Made by a program: the position numbers and the translations under genes. Of a stretch of 54,509 nucleotides of DNA, positions 16,749 through 25,610 are shown piece after piece. Below the pieces are notes generated by a model. It worked only from the letters and a program-made list of their open reading frames with translations, was not told the origin of the DNA and did no database searches. This stretch comes from DAIDKA01 sp035506335. GTDB taxonomy: Bacteria > Pseudomonadota > Gammaproteobacteria > Steroidobacterales > Steroidobacteraceae. The DNA is taken from NCBI GenBank assembly GCA_035506335.1, contig DATJPN010000039.1, forward strand, positions 1 to 54,509, read 5' to 3'. Position 1 is the stretch's first letter. The number at the start of each line of letters is the position of its first letter.

Positions 16749-18245
16749 TCAGTCCCCGGTCGGTATCACGAAGGCGGCTGCGGGTACGCCGCCACCGGAC
16801 CAGCGCTGCGTGACGATCTTGGTGCGCGTATGGAACCGGATGCTGTCGGTGCCGTATTGGTTGAGGTCGCCGAAGGCCGATTGCTTCCAGCCGCCGAATC
16901 CATGCGGCGCAACCGGCACCGGGATCGGCACGTTGATGCCGACCATGCCGGCCTCGACCCGTTCCGCGAAGCGGCGCGCGGCCTCGCCGGACCGGGTGAA
17001 CAGCGCGACGCCATTCCCGTAGGTGTGTGCCGAGGCGAGCTCGATGCCCTCATCGAGGGTCCGCACCCTCATCATCTGCAGCACCGGGCCGAAGATCTCC
17101 TCCCGGTAGCTGCGCATGCCGGGGCGCACGTGATCGAAGAACGAGGGCCCGAGGAAGAAGCCCCGTTCATGGCCCGGCACGATGAGGCCGCGTCCGTCGA
17201 CGACCAGCTCGGCGCCTTCATCGACGCCCATCGCGACATAGTGTTCGATGCGCTGCTTGTGTGCCGCCGTGACCACCGGACCATAATCCGCGTCGACGTC
17301 ATCGGGGGCCCCTACGCGCAGGCGCCCGATGGCCGCGATCAGCCGCCCGCGCAGCGCGGCGGCCGTGTCATCGCCGACCGCGACGACCACCGACAGGGCC
17401 ATGCACCGTTCGCCGGCGGAGCCGAATGCAGCGCCGACGATGGCCTCGACGGCCTGATCGAGGTCGGCGTCGGGGAGCACCAGGCCGTGGTTCTTGGCGC
17501 CACCCATGGCCTGGACGCGCTTGCCGGCCGCCGCGGCCGTTGCATAGACATGCCGGGCGACGGCCGAGGATCCGACGAAACTCACCGCCTTGATGGCCGG
17601 AGCCGCCAGAATCGCGTCGACCATCACGCGGTCACCGTGCACGACGTTCAGGATGCCCTCCGGAGCGCCGGCTTCCCGCAGCAGCCCCGCGAGCGCGACG
17701 GCCACTGACGGGGTGCGTTCGGAAGGCTTGAGGATGAAGGCATTACCGCAGGCAATCGCCGGCCCGAGCATCCACAGCGGAATCATCGCGGGAAAGTTGA
17801 ACGGGGTGATGCCGGCGGTGACGCCCAGGGGCTGGCGCATCGACCAGACATCGATGCCGGGGCCGACGCCCTGTGAGAACTCGCCCTTGAGCAGCTGGGG
17901 AGCACCGCACACGAAATCGATGACCTCGAGGCCGCGCTGGATGTCGCCCCGGGCATCGGCCAGGATCTTGCCGTGCTCACTCGCGAGCAGCTTCGCGAGG
18001 GCCGGCATGTGCTGTTCGATCAGCGCCTTGAAGCGGAACAACACCTGTGAGCGGCGCTGGGCGCTGCTCGCCGCCCATCCCGGCTGCGCCGCCAGCGCAG
18101 CCTGCACCGCCGCGTTCAGCTCCGCTTCGCCGCCGAGCGGCACGAGGGCCTGGACCGCTCCGGTGGCCGGATCGAACACCTCGCCCCGGCGGGAGCCGGT
18201 CCCGGGTGTTTCCCGACCCTGGATGTAATGAAATACCTGCCGCAT
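16749..18245 (-). CDS. mmsA: CoA-acylating methylmalonate-semialdehyde dehydrogenase
   Basis: Converts methylmalonate semialdehyde (valine, inositol or beta-alanine breakdown) to propionyl- or acetyl-CoA with NAD+. 498 residues from the ATG at 18245 (in-frame ATGs at 18257 and 18266 are possible; none has a strong ribosome site). MMSDH features are GITPFNFPAMIPLWM, FVGSSAVARHVY, MGGAKNHGLVLPDADL and the catalytic cysteine in GSAGERCMALSV. FGGWKQSAFGD and GTDSIRFHTRTKIVTQRW are at the C-terminus. It is divergent from the secreted protein at 18306, with about 60 bases between. Confidence 0.94.
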   Translation of the reverse strand: MRQVFHYIQGRETPGTGSRRGEVFDPATGAVQALVPLGGEAELNAAVQAALAAQPGWAASSAQRRSQVLFRFKALIEQHMPALAKLLASEHGKILADARGDIQRGLEVIDFVCGAPQLLKGEFSQGVGPGIDVWSMRQPLGVTAGITPFNFPAMIPLWMLGPAIACGNAFILKPSERTPSVAVALAGLLREAGAPEGILNVVHGDRVMVDAILAAPAIKAVSFVGSSAVARHVYATAAAAGKRVQAMGGAKNHGLVLPDADLDQAVEAIVGAAFGSAGERCMALSVVVAVGDDTAAALRGRLIAAIGRLRVGAPDDVDADYGPVVTAAHKQRIEHYVAMGVDEGAELVVDGRGLIVPGHERGFFLGPSFFDHVRPGMRSYREEIFGPVLQMMRVRTLDEGIELASAHTYGNGVALFTRSGEAARRFAERVEAGMVGINVPIPVPVAPHGFGGWKQSAFGDLNQYGTDSIRFHTRTKIVTQRWSGGGVPAAAFVIPTGD

Positions 18246-18305
18246 CGGTCTGCACATATACACCATCGAACCGCGGTGCGCGATGCAATGCCCGAAGGAG
18301 ACCGT

Positions 18306-18944
18306 ATGTCGATCAGATTCCTGATAGCGGCCTGCGGGCTGCTCCTGGCCGCGGGCAGCGGGCCGGTGCTGGCCCAGGCGCCGTCCTCGGCCCCGCCCCC
18401 GAATCCCTTTGCCGGCATGGTCCGCTTCGGCGGCACGGTCGCCAGTGCCGCCGCCAACACCTTCGTGGTCCACTCCGAGGACGGTGGCGATGTGAGCTTA
18501 AGCCTGCCCGAGAAGCTCAATATCATGGTGAGCGGCAAAGGCACGGTGGCCGACCTCGCCGCCGGCAAGTTCGTCGGCTGCACCGCCGTGAAGCGCGCGG
18601 ACGGCCTGTTGCACGCCACCGAGTGCCACATCTTTCCGGAAAGCATGCGTGGCATGGGCGAGGGGCACAATCCGATGGGACCGCCGGACACGACCATGAC
18701 GAACGGCAACGTCGCGACCCTGACCAACGGTCAGGTCGCCGCAACCTCGGCCGGCGCGACGGTGACCCTCCGTGTCGCCTACAAGGGTGGCGAGCAGGCC
18801 ATCGCGGTGGGTCCCGACGCCACCGTCACCCGGATCGGCGCGGGCACGCCGGACATGATCAAGCCGGGCGTCAAGGTCACGGGCGCCGCCAGAGCGGCCC
18901 CCGATGGCAGCGCCCAGGTGGTGTTCCTGAGCCTTACCCCCTGA
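18306..18944 (+). CDS. Secreted protein of unknown function (DUF5666-like)
   Basis: 212 residues with a signal peptide (MSIRFLIAACGLLLAAG... GPVLAQ). Two similar beta-rich segments (about 40-100 and 135-210), each with a G-V-A/T...TLTV-like strand pattern and V-x-G turns, resemble the small OB-like DUF5666 repeats of periplasmic proteins. The central stretch has FPESMRGMGEGHNPMG. No catalytic or metal motif is obvious. The start is the ATG at 18306 after CGAAGGAGACCGT. The function is not known. Confidence 0.7.
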   Translation: MSIRFLIAACGLLLAAGSGPVLAQAPSSAPPPNPFAGMVRFGGTVASAAANTFVVHSEDGGDVSLSLPEKLNIMVSGKGTVADLAAGKFVGCTAVKRADGLLHATECHIFPESMRGMGEGHNPMGPPDTTMTNGNVATLTNGQVAATSAGATVTLRVAYKGGEQAIAVGPDATVTRIGAGTPDMIKPGVKVTGAARAAPDGSAQVVFLSLTP

Positions 18945-19305
18945 CCCCGGGCTCGTAGATCACGAAGCGCTTGCGCGTGGGCTCGAGGACTTCCCAGCTG
19001 CCGCTGAAGCCGGCCGGGATGATGAATTCCTCGCCTGCGCCCACCGTGACCGCGTGGCCCGCGTCGTCCGTGATCACGCTGCGGCCTTCGAGCATCTGGC
19101 AGTACTCCTCCTCGGTGTAGAGGATCTTCCAGCGACCCGGTTCGCTGTGCCAGATGCCGGCCATGAAGCGGCCGGTCGGATCGGTGTACTGCAGCCACAC
19201 GGTCTGGCGGGGGTTGCCCTGCAGCAGCTTCTGCGCCGGCAGGAAGTATTCCTCCCCCGCTCCCGCCGCGGCGGCCGGAATCCTCCGCACCGAAACCGGC
19301 ACCAT
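18934..19305 (-). CDS. Small cupin-fold protein (DUF861/Cupin_3)
   Basis: 123-residue single-domain cupin: WHSEPGRWKILYTEEEYCQMLEGRSVITDDAG, then VGAGEEFIIPAGFSGSWEVLEPTRKRFVIY. This is the DUF861/EutQ-like family, often annotated as a cupin of unknown ligand. GAGGCGGCC precedes the ATG at 19305. It follows the gene at 19313-20338 by 7 bases and is surely co-transcribed. Its end overlaps the end of the opposing secreted gene by 11 bases. Confidence 0.85.
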   Translation of the reverse strand: MVPVSVRRIPAAAAGAGEEYFLPAQKLLQGNPRQTVWLQYTDPTGRFMAGIWHSEPGRWKILYTEEEYCQMLEGRSVITDDAGHAVTVGAGEEFIIPAGFSGSWEVLEPTRKRFVIYEPGVRG

Positions 19306-19312
19306 GGCCGCC

Positions 19313-20338
19313 TCAATACTCCCTGAAGTGATCGAGCTTCGCCTGCGGGCTGGGCAGGTGCACGCCGGTGACCCAGCCCGGGCGCATGCCGTACGGCACC
19401 GACAGCAGCACGGCTTCGACCTGGCTGATCTGACCGGCGGCGTTGACCTGGAAGACCTCCTGGGTCATCCAGGTCCAGGGCCCCGTATTGCGCACCTTGA
19501 ACTCGCGTCCGTCCTTGAGGGTGTAGCCGCGCACCGTGGCGTCATGGTCGAACAACGCTGCGGCGTAGACCAGGCCGCGCTCGGGGTCCACGGCGAGAAT
19601 GCGGCGATTGCGCAGCCGGGTGTCCTCACGGTAGTACCCGAGCCCGAAGGCCTTCGCACAGGGCAGGTTCCCCGCTCCGGGCTGCGCCCCGGATGCGACC
19701 GGATTATTGGTCGTCGGTGTCTCGTTCTCCAGTCGGTGGCAGTCCGGCGCGAAGGCCGGCGGCTTCTCGCCGCGATTGCCCTCCAGACCGGTGTAGTAAC
19801 CATCGGCGATGGCCGCCAGTTGCGCGGGCGTGCGGCGGGCGCTCACCGGCAGTTCGGCCATGAACTGCGCCCGGGGCTGGCCGTCGATGCCGGCGTCCTT
19901 GGGCGTGCCGAACATCGAGCCGCCGGTGGTGCCGCTCAACCGGGCCACCACGCTTTCCATTTCGGTGATCTGCTGATCGATGACGCGCAGGCGCGTGCCG
20001 ATCAGCACGGGGGCGCCGTTCTCCAGGCCCTTGGCCAGAAACCCGATCGAGCGATCCTGCGGATCGGCGACGAAGAGCCGATAGCTGCCGAGCTTGTCCA
20101 GGGTGCGCCACAGTCCATCGGGCAATGTCAGATCGACGCCGTTTTCCGTGTAGCGCGCGTTCAGGGCGAGCGGCGCCTTGTGCGGATCGTGCGCGAGCAT
20201 GGCATTCAGATAGGTTTCCGCGATCTGCTGCAGGCAGGCGCGGTCGCAGGCTGCCTTGTCCGCCGCGGGCACGGCCGCCGCCGCGAACAGGATGGTGACC
20301 GCGACACAGCGTGCCGCCGCCTTCGTCAGAATGTCCAT
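19313..20338 (-). CDS. Secreted protein of unknown function, NTF2/SnoaL-like start
   Basis: 341 residues with a signal peptide (MDILTKAAARCVAVTILFAAAAVPAAD). CDRACLQQIAETYLNAMLAHDP at 31-52 looks like the first helix of a SnoaL/NTF2-like domain, and two later segments (ARYTENG, ESVVARLSG) suggest a similar fold repeated. The cysteines in CDRACL may form a disulfide. I recognise a group of such secreted proteins in proteobacteria but no assigned function. GAGGGGGATCCT precedes the ATG. It pairs with the cupin gene downstream, so the two may act on one ligand. Confidence 0.65.
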   Translation of the reverse strand: MDILTKAAARCVAVTILFAAAAVPAADKAACDRACLQQIAETYLNAMLAHDPHKAPLALNARYTENGVDLTLPDGLWRTLDKLGSYRLFVADPQDRSIGFLAKGLENGAPVLIGTRLRVIDQQITEMESVVARLSGTTGGSMFGTPKDAGIDGQPRAQFMAELPVSARRTPAQLAAIADGYYTGLEGNRGEKPPAFAPDCHRLENETPTTNNPVASGAQPGAGNLPCAKAFGLGYYREDTRLRNRRILAVDPERGLVYAAALFDHDATVRGYTLKDGREFKVRNTGPWTWMTQEVFQVNAAGQISQVEAVLLSVPYGMRPGWVTGVHLPSPQAKLDHFREY

Positions 20339-20394
20339 AGGATCCCCCTCTCACGGCCATTCTCCGGCACCCGGAGCAAATGTGGAAGTGCCCC

Positions 20395-23076
20395 TCAGCC
20401 GCTGTTGCGCAGTGCGGTCGCGACCGCGTTGATCGAAAGCTGTATGCCTTCGCGCACCCGCGCGTCGGACTCCCCCGCGCGGTGCCGTTTCAGCAATTCC
20501 ACCTGCAGCAGGTTCAACGGCTCGATATAGGGCAGGCGCAGCCGGATGGAGGCATCCAGCGCCGGATGCTTCTCGAGCAGCCGCGTCTGGCCGGTGATGT
20601 CCAGCAGCGTGTCATGCGTCGTATTCCAGGCCGTCTCGATGCGGTTGAACAGCGTGTCGGCCAGGGTGCGATCCGCCACCAGCGTGGCATAGCGGCGCGC
20701 GATGGCCATGTTCGACTTGGCCAGCACCATCTCGAGGTTGTCGAGCGTGGACTGGAAGAACGGCCAGCCCGCCGCCATTTCCCGCAGCAGCCCGCGATCC
20801 TTGTAGAGGCTCAGGGCCTGGCCGGTGCCGTACCACCCCGGCAACATCACCCGGGCCTGCGCCCAGCTGAACACCCAGGGAATGGCGCGCAGGTCCTCGA
20901 TGCGGTCCGACCTGGTGCGCGAGGCCGGACGCGAGCCGATCTTCAGCTCCGCAATCTCGCCCAGCGGGGTCATCTGGCGGAAGAAGGTGTTGAACCCCTC
21001 GGTCTCGTAGACGAGCCCGCGGTAGTTCGCGAAGGCCGTGGCGGAGATCTCGTCCATGGCGACGCCATAGCGCGCCACCGTCGCTTCCTCGGCAAGGGAA
21101 GTGGGTTCGAGCGAGGCGAGCAGCGTAGCCGCGGTGATCGCCTCGAGATTGGCGGCCGCGCTTTCCGGTGTCCCGTACTTGGCGGCGATGACCTCGCCCT
21201 GCTCGGTGATCCGGATGCGCCCCTGCACGGTCCCCGGCGGCTGCGCCCGGATGGCGCTGAACGAGGAGCCTCCGCCGCGGCCCACGGCGCCGCCGCGGCC
21301 GTGGAAGATCTGCATCCGCACCTGCGCCTCATCGAACACGCGCGCCAGCGCGCGCGTTGCCTGGTGCAGGCTCCACACGGAGGTGAGGTAGCCGCCGTCC
21401 TTGTTCGAATCGGAGTAGCCGACCATCACCTCCTGGTAGCCGCGACGCCGCGCGGCCTTGCGGATCTCCGGCAATGCGAACCAGGCACGCATCACCTGCG
21501 GGGCATTCTGCAGGTCACCGATGGTCTCGAACAGCGGCACGACCATGATGGGCGCGGCGCCCGGATCGGCCGGGCGGTACAGTCCCGCCTCCTTGAGCAT
21601 CAGGTTCACCTCGAGCATGTCCGAGACGCTTTCGCACTTGGAGATGTTGTACGTGGTGATGCAGCCGGCACCGAAGCGCTCATGCGCCCGGGCCGCCGCG
21701 CGCACGATCGCCAGTTCCGACTGGGTCTCCTCGGTGTAGCGGGAGTAAGGGCTCCACAGCAGCCGTTCGCTCGCGAGTTCGCTGCGCAGCAATGCCACGC
21801 GGGCGCCCTCCTCGAGGTCCTGGTAGCGGGCCTGCACGCCGGCCACGCCGAGCAGGTCGGATACCACCCGCGCGTGCACGTCGGAATTCTGGCGCAGGTC
21901 GAGCGTCGCGAGGTGAAAGCCGAAAGTGTCGACGGCGCGGATCAGGCGCCCGAGCGCGCCTCCGGTGGCCAGCAGGCCTGCACCTCTTTGGGCCAGGGAG
22001 TGGGCGATGGCGACCAGATCGGTGCGCAGCTCCTCGGGGCTGCGGTACGCGACACCGGGAACCGTCGCGCGCCGGGAGGGTGCACGCCCAGTGATCTGTT
22101 CATAGGTGGCGGCGAGGCGCGCATAGCAGCCGGTCAGGGCGCGCCGATAGGGCTCGTCCCGGCGCGCCGGACTGGTGTCACCGCTCGCCTCCGCCAGCGC
22201 CATGACTTCCGCGGTCGGGGTGGCCAGTTCGCTGGAGATGGACAGCTCGGCACCGAGCGCATTCAGCTGCTGCAGGTAGTTGTCGAGCACCGCGCCGGCC
22301 GAACGGCCCAGGGCATAGTCGAGCGTCGCCGCGTTCACGTTCGGATTGCCGTCGCGGTCCCCGCCGATCCAGCTGCCGAGCCTGAGGAAACTGCGCGGCC
22401 GCTGCGGCAGGCTGCGCTCCCAGCGCGCATAGAGCATCGGCAGGACCGGCAGGAAGATGTCACGCAGGTAGGCGAGCGCGATCTCCACCTCGTCGGCGAC
22501 GATGATCCGCTCACGCCGCAATGGCCGTGTCTGCCACAGCAGGGCGATCTGCCGCAGCAGCCCCTGTTCGATTTCCTCGCCTGCGGCGGACTGCTGCAGG
22601 CCCTGGTCACGCAGCCGCATCAGATCGGCGATGCGGTTGCGATGATCGATCATGCTCTTGCGCATGACCTCGGTGGGATGCGCCGTCAGCACCGGCACGA
22701 TGAGCGCGCGATCCAGCAGCTGCGCGACCTGGTCGGCCGCGATGCCCCTGGAGGAGAGCCGCTCGAGGGCCGCCGCGACATCCTCGCCGGGCCGGGTGCC
22801 GGTGCCCTGGCGATCCTCGGCGAGATTGGCGAGCATCGAGAAGAGCATGAAGCTGCGCACGAACGCCAGCGTGTCGTCCAGACTCAGGGCCTCGAGGGCG
22901 CGCGCCATGGCGGCCGCGTCGGAGAGGCCACGGTGCAGGTCCACGGAGCGCGCGCGGATGTACTCGATGCGTTCGAACAGTTCAGCTCCGCCGTAGGCCC
23001 GGATCACATCGCCGAGGAGCTTGCCGAGGTAGCGGATGTCCGCGTTCTGACTGATCGGTTTCGGGGCGGGTGTCAC
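20395..23076 (-). CDS. ppc: Phosphoenolpyruvate carboxylase
   Basis: Adds bicarbonate to phosphoenolpyruvate to make oxaloacetate, refilling the citric acid cycle. 893 residues, the usual bacterial length. Active-site motifs are VLTAHPTEVMRKSM (catalytic His), GGDRDGNPNV, MVGYSDSNKDGGYL and the flexible loop FHGRGGAVGRGGG. The C-terminus RLPYIEPLNLLQVELLKRHR to ALRNSG matches the allosteric-site end of the family. The start is GTG with GGAG upstream. It is a single gene with no obvious partner. Confidence 0.97.
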   Translation of the reverse strand: MTPAPKPISQNADIRYLGKLLGDVIRAYGGAELFERIEYIRARSVDLHRGLSDAAAMARALEALSLDDTLAFVRSFMLFSMLANLAEDRQGTGTRPGEDVAAALERLSSRGIAADQVAQLLDRALIVPVLTAHPTEVMRKSMIDHRNRIADLMRLRDQGLQQSAAGEEIEQGLLRQIALLWQTRPLRRERIIVADEVEIALAYLRDIFLPVLPMLYARWERSLPQRPRSFLRLGSWIGGDRDGNPNVNAATLDYALGRSAGAVLDNYLQQLNALGAELSISSELATPTAEVMALAEASGDTSPARRDEPYRRALTGCYARLAATYEQITGRAPSRRATVPGVAYRSPEELRTDLVAIAHSLAQRGAGLLATGGALGRLIRAVDTFGFHLATLDLRQNSDVHARVVSDLLGVAGVQARYQDLEEGARVALLRSELASERLLWSPYSRYTEETQSELAIVRAAARAHERFGAGCITTYNISKCESVSDMLEVNLMLKEAGLYRPADPGAAPIMVVPLFETIGDLQNAPQVMRAWFALPEIRKAARRRGYQEVMVGYSDSNKDGGYLTSVWSLHQATRALARVFDEAQVRMQIFHGRGGAVGRGGGSSFSAIRAQPPGTVQGRIRITEQGEVIAAKYGTPESAAANLEAITAATLLASLEPTSLAEEATVARYGVAMDEISATAFANYRGLVYETEGFNTFFRQMTPLGEIAELKIGSRPASRTRSDRIEDLRAIPWVFSWAQARVMLPGWYGTGQALSLYKDRGLLREMAAGWPFFQSTLDNLEMVLAKSNMAIARRYATLVADRTLADTLFNRIETAWNTTHDTLLDITGQTRLLEKHPALDASIRLRLPYIEPLNLLQVELLKRHRAGESDARVREGIQLSINAVATALRNSG

Positions 23077-23188
23077 GCGGGGGCTCCGTGGCGCCGGGGC
23101 GATTGAGTATGAACCACCCGGCCATCATGCAAGAAGCTGGCCGATTGCGCCGGCACCGCCGTGGTGCAGCGCAGCCGCCAGCGCCGCC

Positions 23189-25528
23189 TCACCAGGTGAT
23201 CTTGACGCCTGCGAACCAGGTCCGCGGGGGGCTCGGGCTCAGGGTACGCGGATCCGTCAGGTCGAAATTCGGCGGCAGCCCGTCGAGTTGCGCGAACGCG
23301 CCATAGGTGTAGTAAGTGCGGTCGAAGAGATTGTCGACCCCCGCGAACAGCTGCAGCGAGGGTGAGAGCCGGAAGCCCGCGTGCGCATCGACCACGGTCC
23401 AGGACGGCAGCGGCGGCTCCTGGTTGGAATTGTCTCCGGCCAGGAACTGGCTGCTGCTGAATCGTGTGTCCACGCCCACGTCGAGCTGTGGCGTCGGGGA
23501 GTACTCCACTTCCGCCGTCAGCCGGTTTTCAGGGTTCAGCGGAATGCGATCGCCGGGATGGACCTGGATATTGCCGTTGGCATCGGCGGCCGGGCTGTTG
23601 GACGACAGGGTCAGGCTGTCGCGATAGGTGGCCTGCACCAGCGAATAGCTCAGGTTCAGCGCCCACTGCGGCAGCTTCCACGATATCCCCGCCTCGAGCC
23701 CCTGCCGGAGCGTGGCGCCGGCGTTGGCGAAGTAGCCGAAGCCGTTGATGGCGGTCGCGAGCAGGATGATGTCGTCGCTGTTGCGGGTGCGGAACGCGCC
23801 GAGGTTCCACTTCACGGAGCCGGGCAGTCCTTCGCCGGTCAGCGCGCCGCGCAGGCCGAACTCCACGGTGCGCGAGACCACCTGCTTCAACGCCGGGTCG
23901 GACACGAGGAAGGCATCGAGCAGACAGGGGGATTGCGGATTCGCGCAGGACAGCTCGGCGGCCGTCGGGGCACGGTTGGACTGCGAGTAGCCGGCGTAGG
24001 CCGTCATCGATCCGGAGAGCCTGAAGGTGAGTCCGAGACCAGGATTGAGCCGGCCGTAGCCGTGGCTGGCGTTGAGCGCCGTGCCGAGCAGGTCCCGCAG
24101 GTCGATGTCGGCATGGTTGTAGCGCACGGAGAGCGTGCCGGTGAGTCGCCCGGTGATGTCGAAGGCATCGACGGCGTAGACGCCGGTGTAGCGCGTGGTC
24201 GGCTGCACCGACACCGGTTCCTCGATCGGCGGGGAGGCGGTATCGCTTTGCCCCTGATCGATGATGACACCCGAACCGGCCACGAACAGGTTCGGCCCGA
24301 TCGAGCCGAGTTCACCGTAGGCCGAATACCGCGTGCTGCTGTCGTCGAATGCGGCACCGACGGTGAGGTGATTGTCGTGACCCGCGAGGGGCGCGGTGAG
24401 TGTCGCCTGCAGCGTGCCGCCCGTGGTCTGCGTGGCGGTACGGGTATGGTCTATCTCACCGGGTGTCGCGCCGTCGGCCAGCACGCTGGTCGGCACGGGA
24501 TTGCCGCCGCTGTCGTACAGCAGGTCGGCGGGATACTGATTTGCGCCTTCCAGGCAGAAGAAGCCGTCGTTGTTGCCGCACGGCTGCACATCGGTCGTGT
24601 TGCCGTCCAGCAGCTGCTGCCCGAAGTGCCGGTGATAGACATCGGCACTCAGCTGTAACGTATCGGTCAGCTGGTACTGGCCCGTGAGCTGGACCATCTG
24701 CATCCGGTTGTGCATGGACTGGGGAAAGGTGAACACCGAGCGCGGATCCGCCGCCAGCATTTGCACCGGAGTCGGACCGACGGCGGCGATGGCATTGTCG
24801 GCCGCGGTGACCGACAGGTGCAGGCGGACCGGCCCGGACTCGTAGCCGAAGTCCGCAAAGCCCTGCCGCAAGCGCGTGGGCGAGACTTCGCGGAATCCAT
24901 CATCCGTGACACCCCCGACGGCGCCGAAGAAACCCAGCGTTCCATCGTTCACGCCGTAGGCGCCGTACCCGGTGACGTTGCCGAACCGGCCGCCGGAGAG
25001 CTCCAGATCCGCGCCCGGCGAATTGAAGCCGTTCTTCATCTGCAGGGTCACGGCGCCGCCCAGGGCGTTCAGCCCGAAGACGGTGTTGTTGCTCTCGACG
25101 GTCATGCGCCGTACGGCGAACTGCGGCACCAGGTCCCAGTTCACCGAGTCACCGAGCGCCTCGTTCAGGCGCGTGCCGTCCTGGTAGACCGCCAGGCCTT
25201 CGGCCACCCCGGAAATGGGCGAGGCCTCGAAGCCGCGGAACACGAAATCCGGCTGGTACTGGCTGCCCTGCTCCTCGGTCAGACTGACGCTGGTCAGGCG
25301 GCGCGCGGCCGCCAGGGGAATGATCGTGGAGCCGTGGTCGGGATCCAGGTCATCGCCGCCCAGGGTCTGCACGTTGCCCGGCACCTTGTCGATCGCGATG
25401 CCGGTGCCCGGCAGCGGCGCCTGGCCGACGACCACCACTTCCGGCAGGTCCGCGCGCGCAACCTGCACGATGGCCGCGAGCACGGGAATCGACGCACGGC
25501 GGAATATGGCATGGCGGCTCTTCGACAT
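23189..25528 (-). CDS. TonB-dependent outer-membrane receptor, unknown substrate
   Basis: 779 residues with a signal peptide ending near VARADLPEVVVVGQ, a TonB-box-like start (EVVVVGQAPLPG) and a plug domain (YQPDFVFRGFEASPISGVAEGLAVYQDGTRLNEALGDSVNWDLVP, partly cited). A long barrel ends VDNLFDRTYYTYGAFAQL and finishes with aromatic ITW, as expected for BAM-dependent insertion. The SPISG...GLAVYQDG pattern resembles receptors often annotated near haem- or copper-handling proteins. The substrate is unknown. It is divergent from the two-CxxCH protein at 25611; the 82-base gap holds two small inverted repeats. Confidence 0.88.
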   Translation of the reverse strand: MSKSRHAIFRRASIPVLAAIVQVARADLPEVVVVGQAPLPGTGIAIDKVPGNVQTLGGDDLDPDHGSTIIPLAAARRLTSVSLTEEQGSQYQPDFVFRGFEASPISGVAEGLAVYQDGTRLNEALGDSVNWDLVPQFAVRRMTVESNNTVFGLNALGGAVTLQMKNGFNSPGADLELSGGRFGNVTGYGAYGVNDGTLGFFGAVGGVTDDGFREVSPTRLRQGFADFGYESGPVRLHLSVTAADNAIAAVGPTPVQMLAADPRSVFTFPQSMHNRMQMVQLTGQYQLTDTLQLSADVYHRHFGQQLLDGNTTDVQPCGNNDGFFCLEGANQYPADLLYDSGGNPVPTSVLADGATPGEIDHTRTATQTTGGTLQATLTAPLAGHDNHLTVGAAFDDSSTRYSAYGELGSIGPNLFVAGSGVIIDQGQSDTASPPIEEPVSVQPTTRYTGVYAVDAFDITGRLTGTLSVRYNHADIDLRDLLGTALNASHGYGRLNPGLGLTFRLSGSMTAYAGYSQSNRAPTAAELSCANPQSPCLLDAFLVSDPALKQVVSRTVEFGLRGALTGEGLPGSVKWNLGAFRTRNSDDIILLATAINGFGYFANAGATLRQGLEAGISWKLPQWALNLSYSLVQATYRDSLTLSSNSPAADANGNIQVHPGDRIPLNPENRLTAEVEYSPTPQLDVGVDTRFSSSQFLAGDNSNQEPPLPSWTVVDAHAGFRLSPSLQLFAGVDNLFDRTYYTYGAFAQLDGLPPNFDLTDPRTLSPSPPRTWFAGVKITW

Positions 25529-25546
25529 CGGATGCTGGTCCCCACT

Positions 25547-25561
25547 TGACCTGCACGGTCA
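25547..25561. promoter_or_regulatory. Inverted repeat in the TonB receptor / haem protein intergenic region
   Basis: TGACC-TGCAC-GGTCA: five-base perfect arms with a five-base centre. Could be part of an operator for either divergent gene. Short enough to occur by chance. Confidence 0.3.
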
Positions 25562-25586
25562 GGGTCCGGAGAGTACCGAATCATCT

Positions 25587-25603
25587 TCGGGAGAATTTCC
25601 CGA
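25587..25603. promoter_or_regulatory. Inverted repeat, possible operator between divergent genes
   Basis: TCGGGA-GAATT-TCCCGA: six-base perfect arms around a five-base AT-rich centre, 8 bases before the start of the two-CxxCH protein. Position and symmetry fit a regulator binding site; the regulator is unknown. Confidence 0.4.
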
Positions 25604-25610
25604 GATTTGG

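Noticed and set aside
20380..23106. Plus-strand frame of 908 codons opposite ppc
   Set aside because: The minus strand encodes a complete PEP carboxylase with all active-site motifs; the frame is an antisense shadow.
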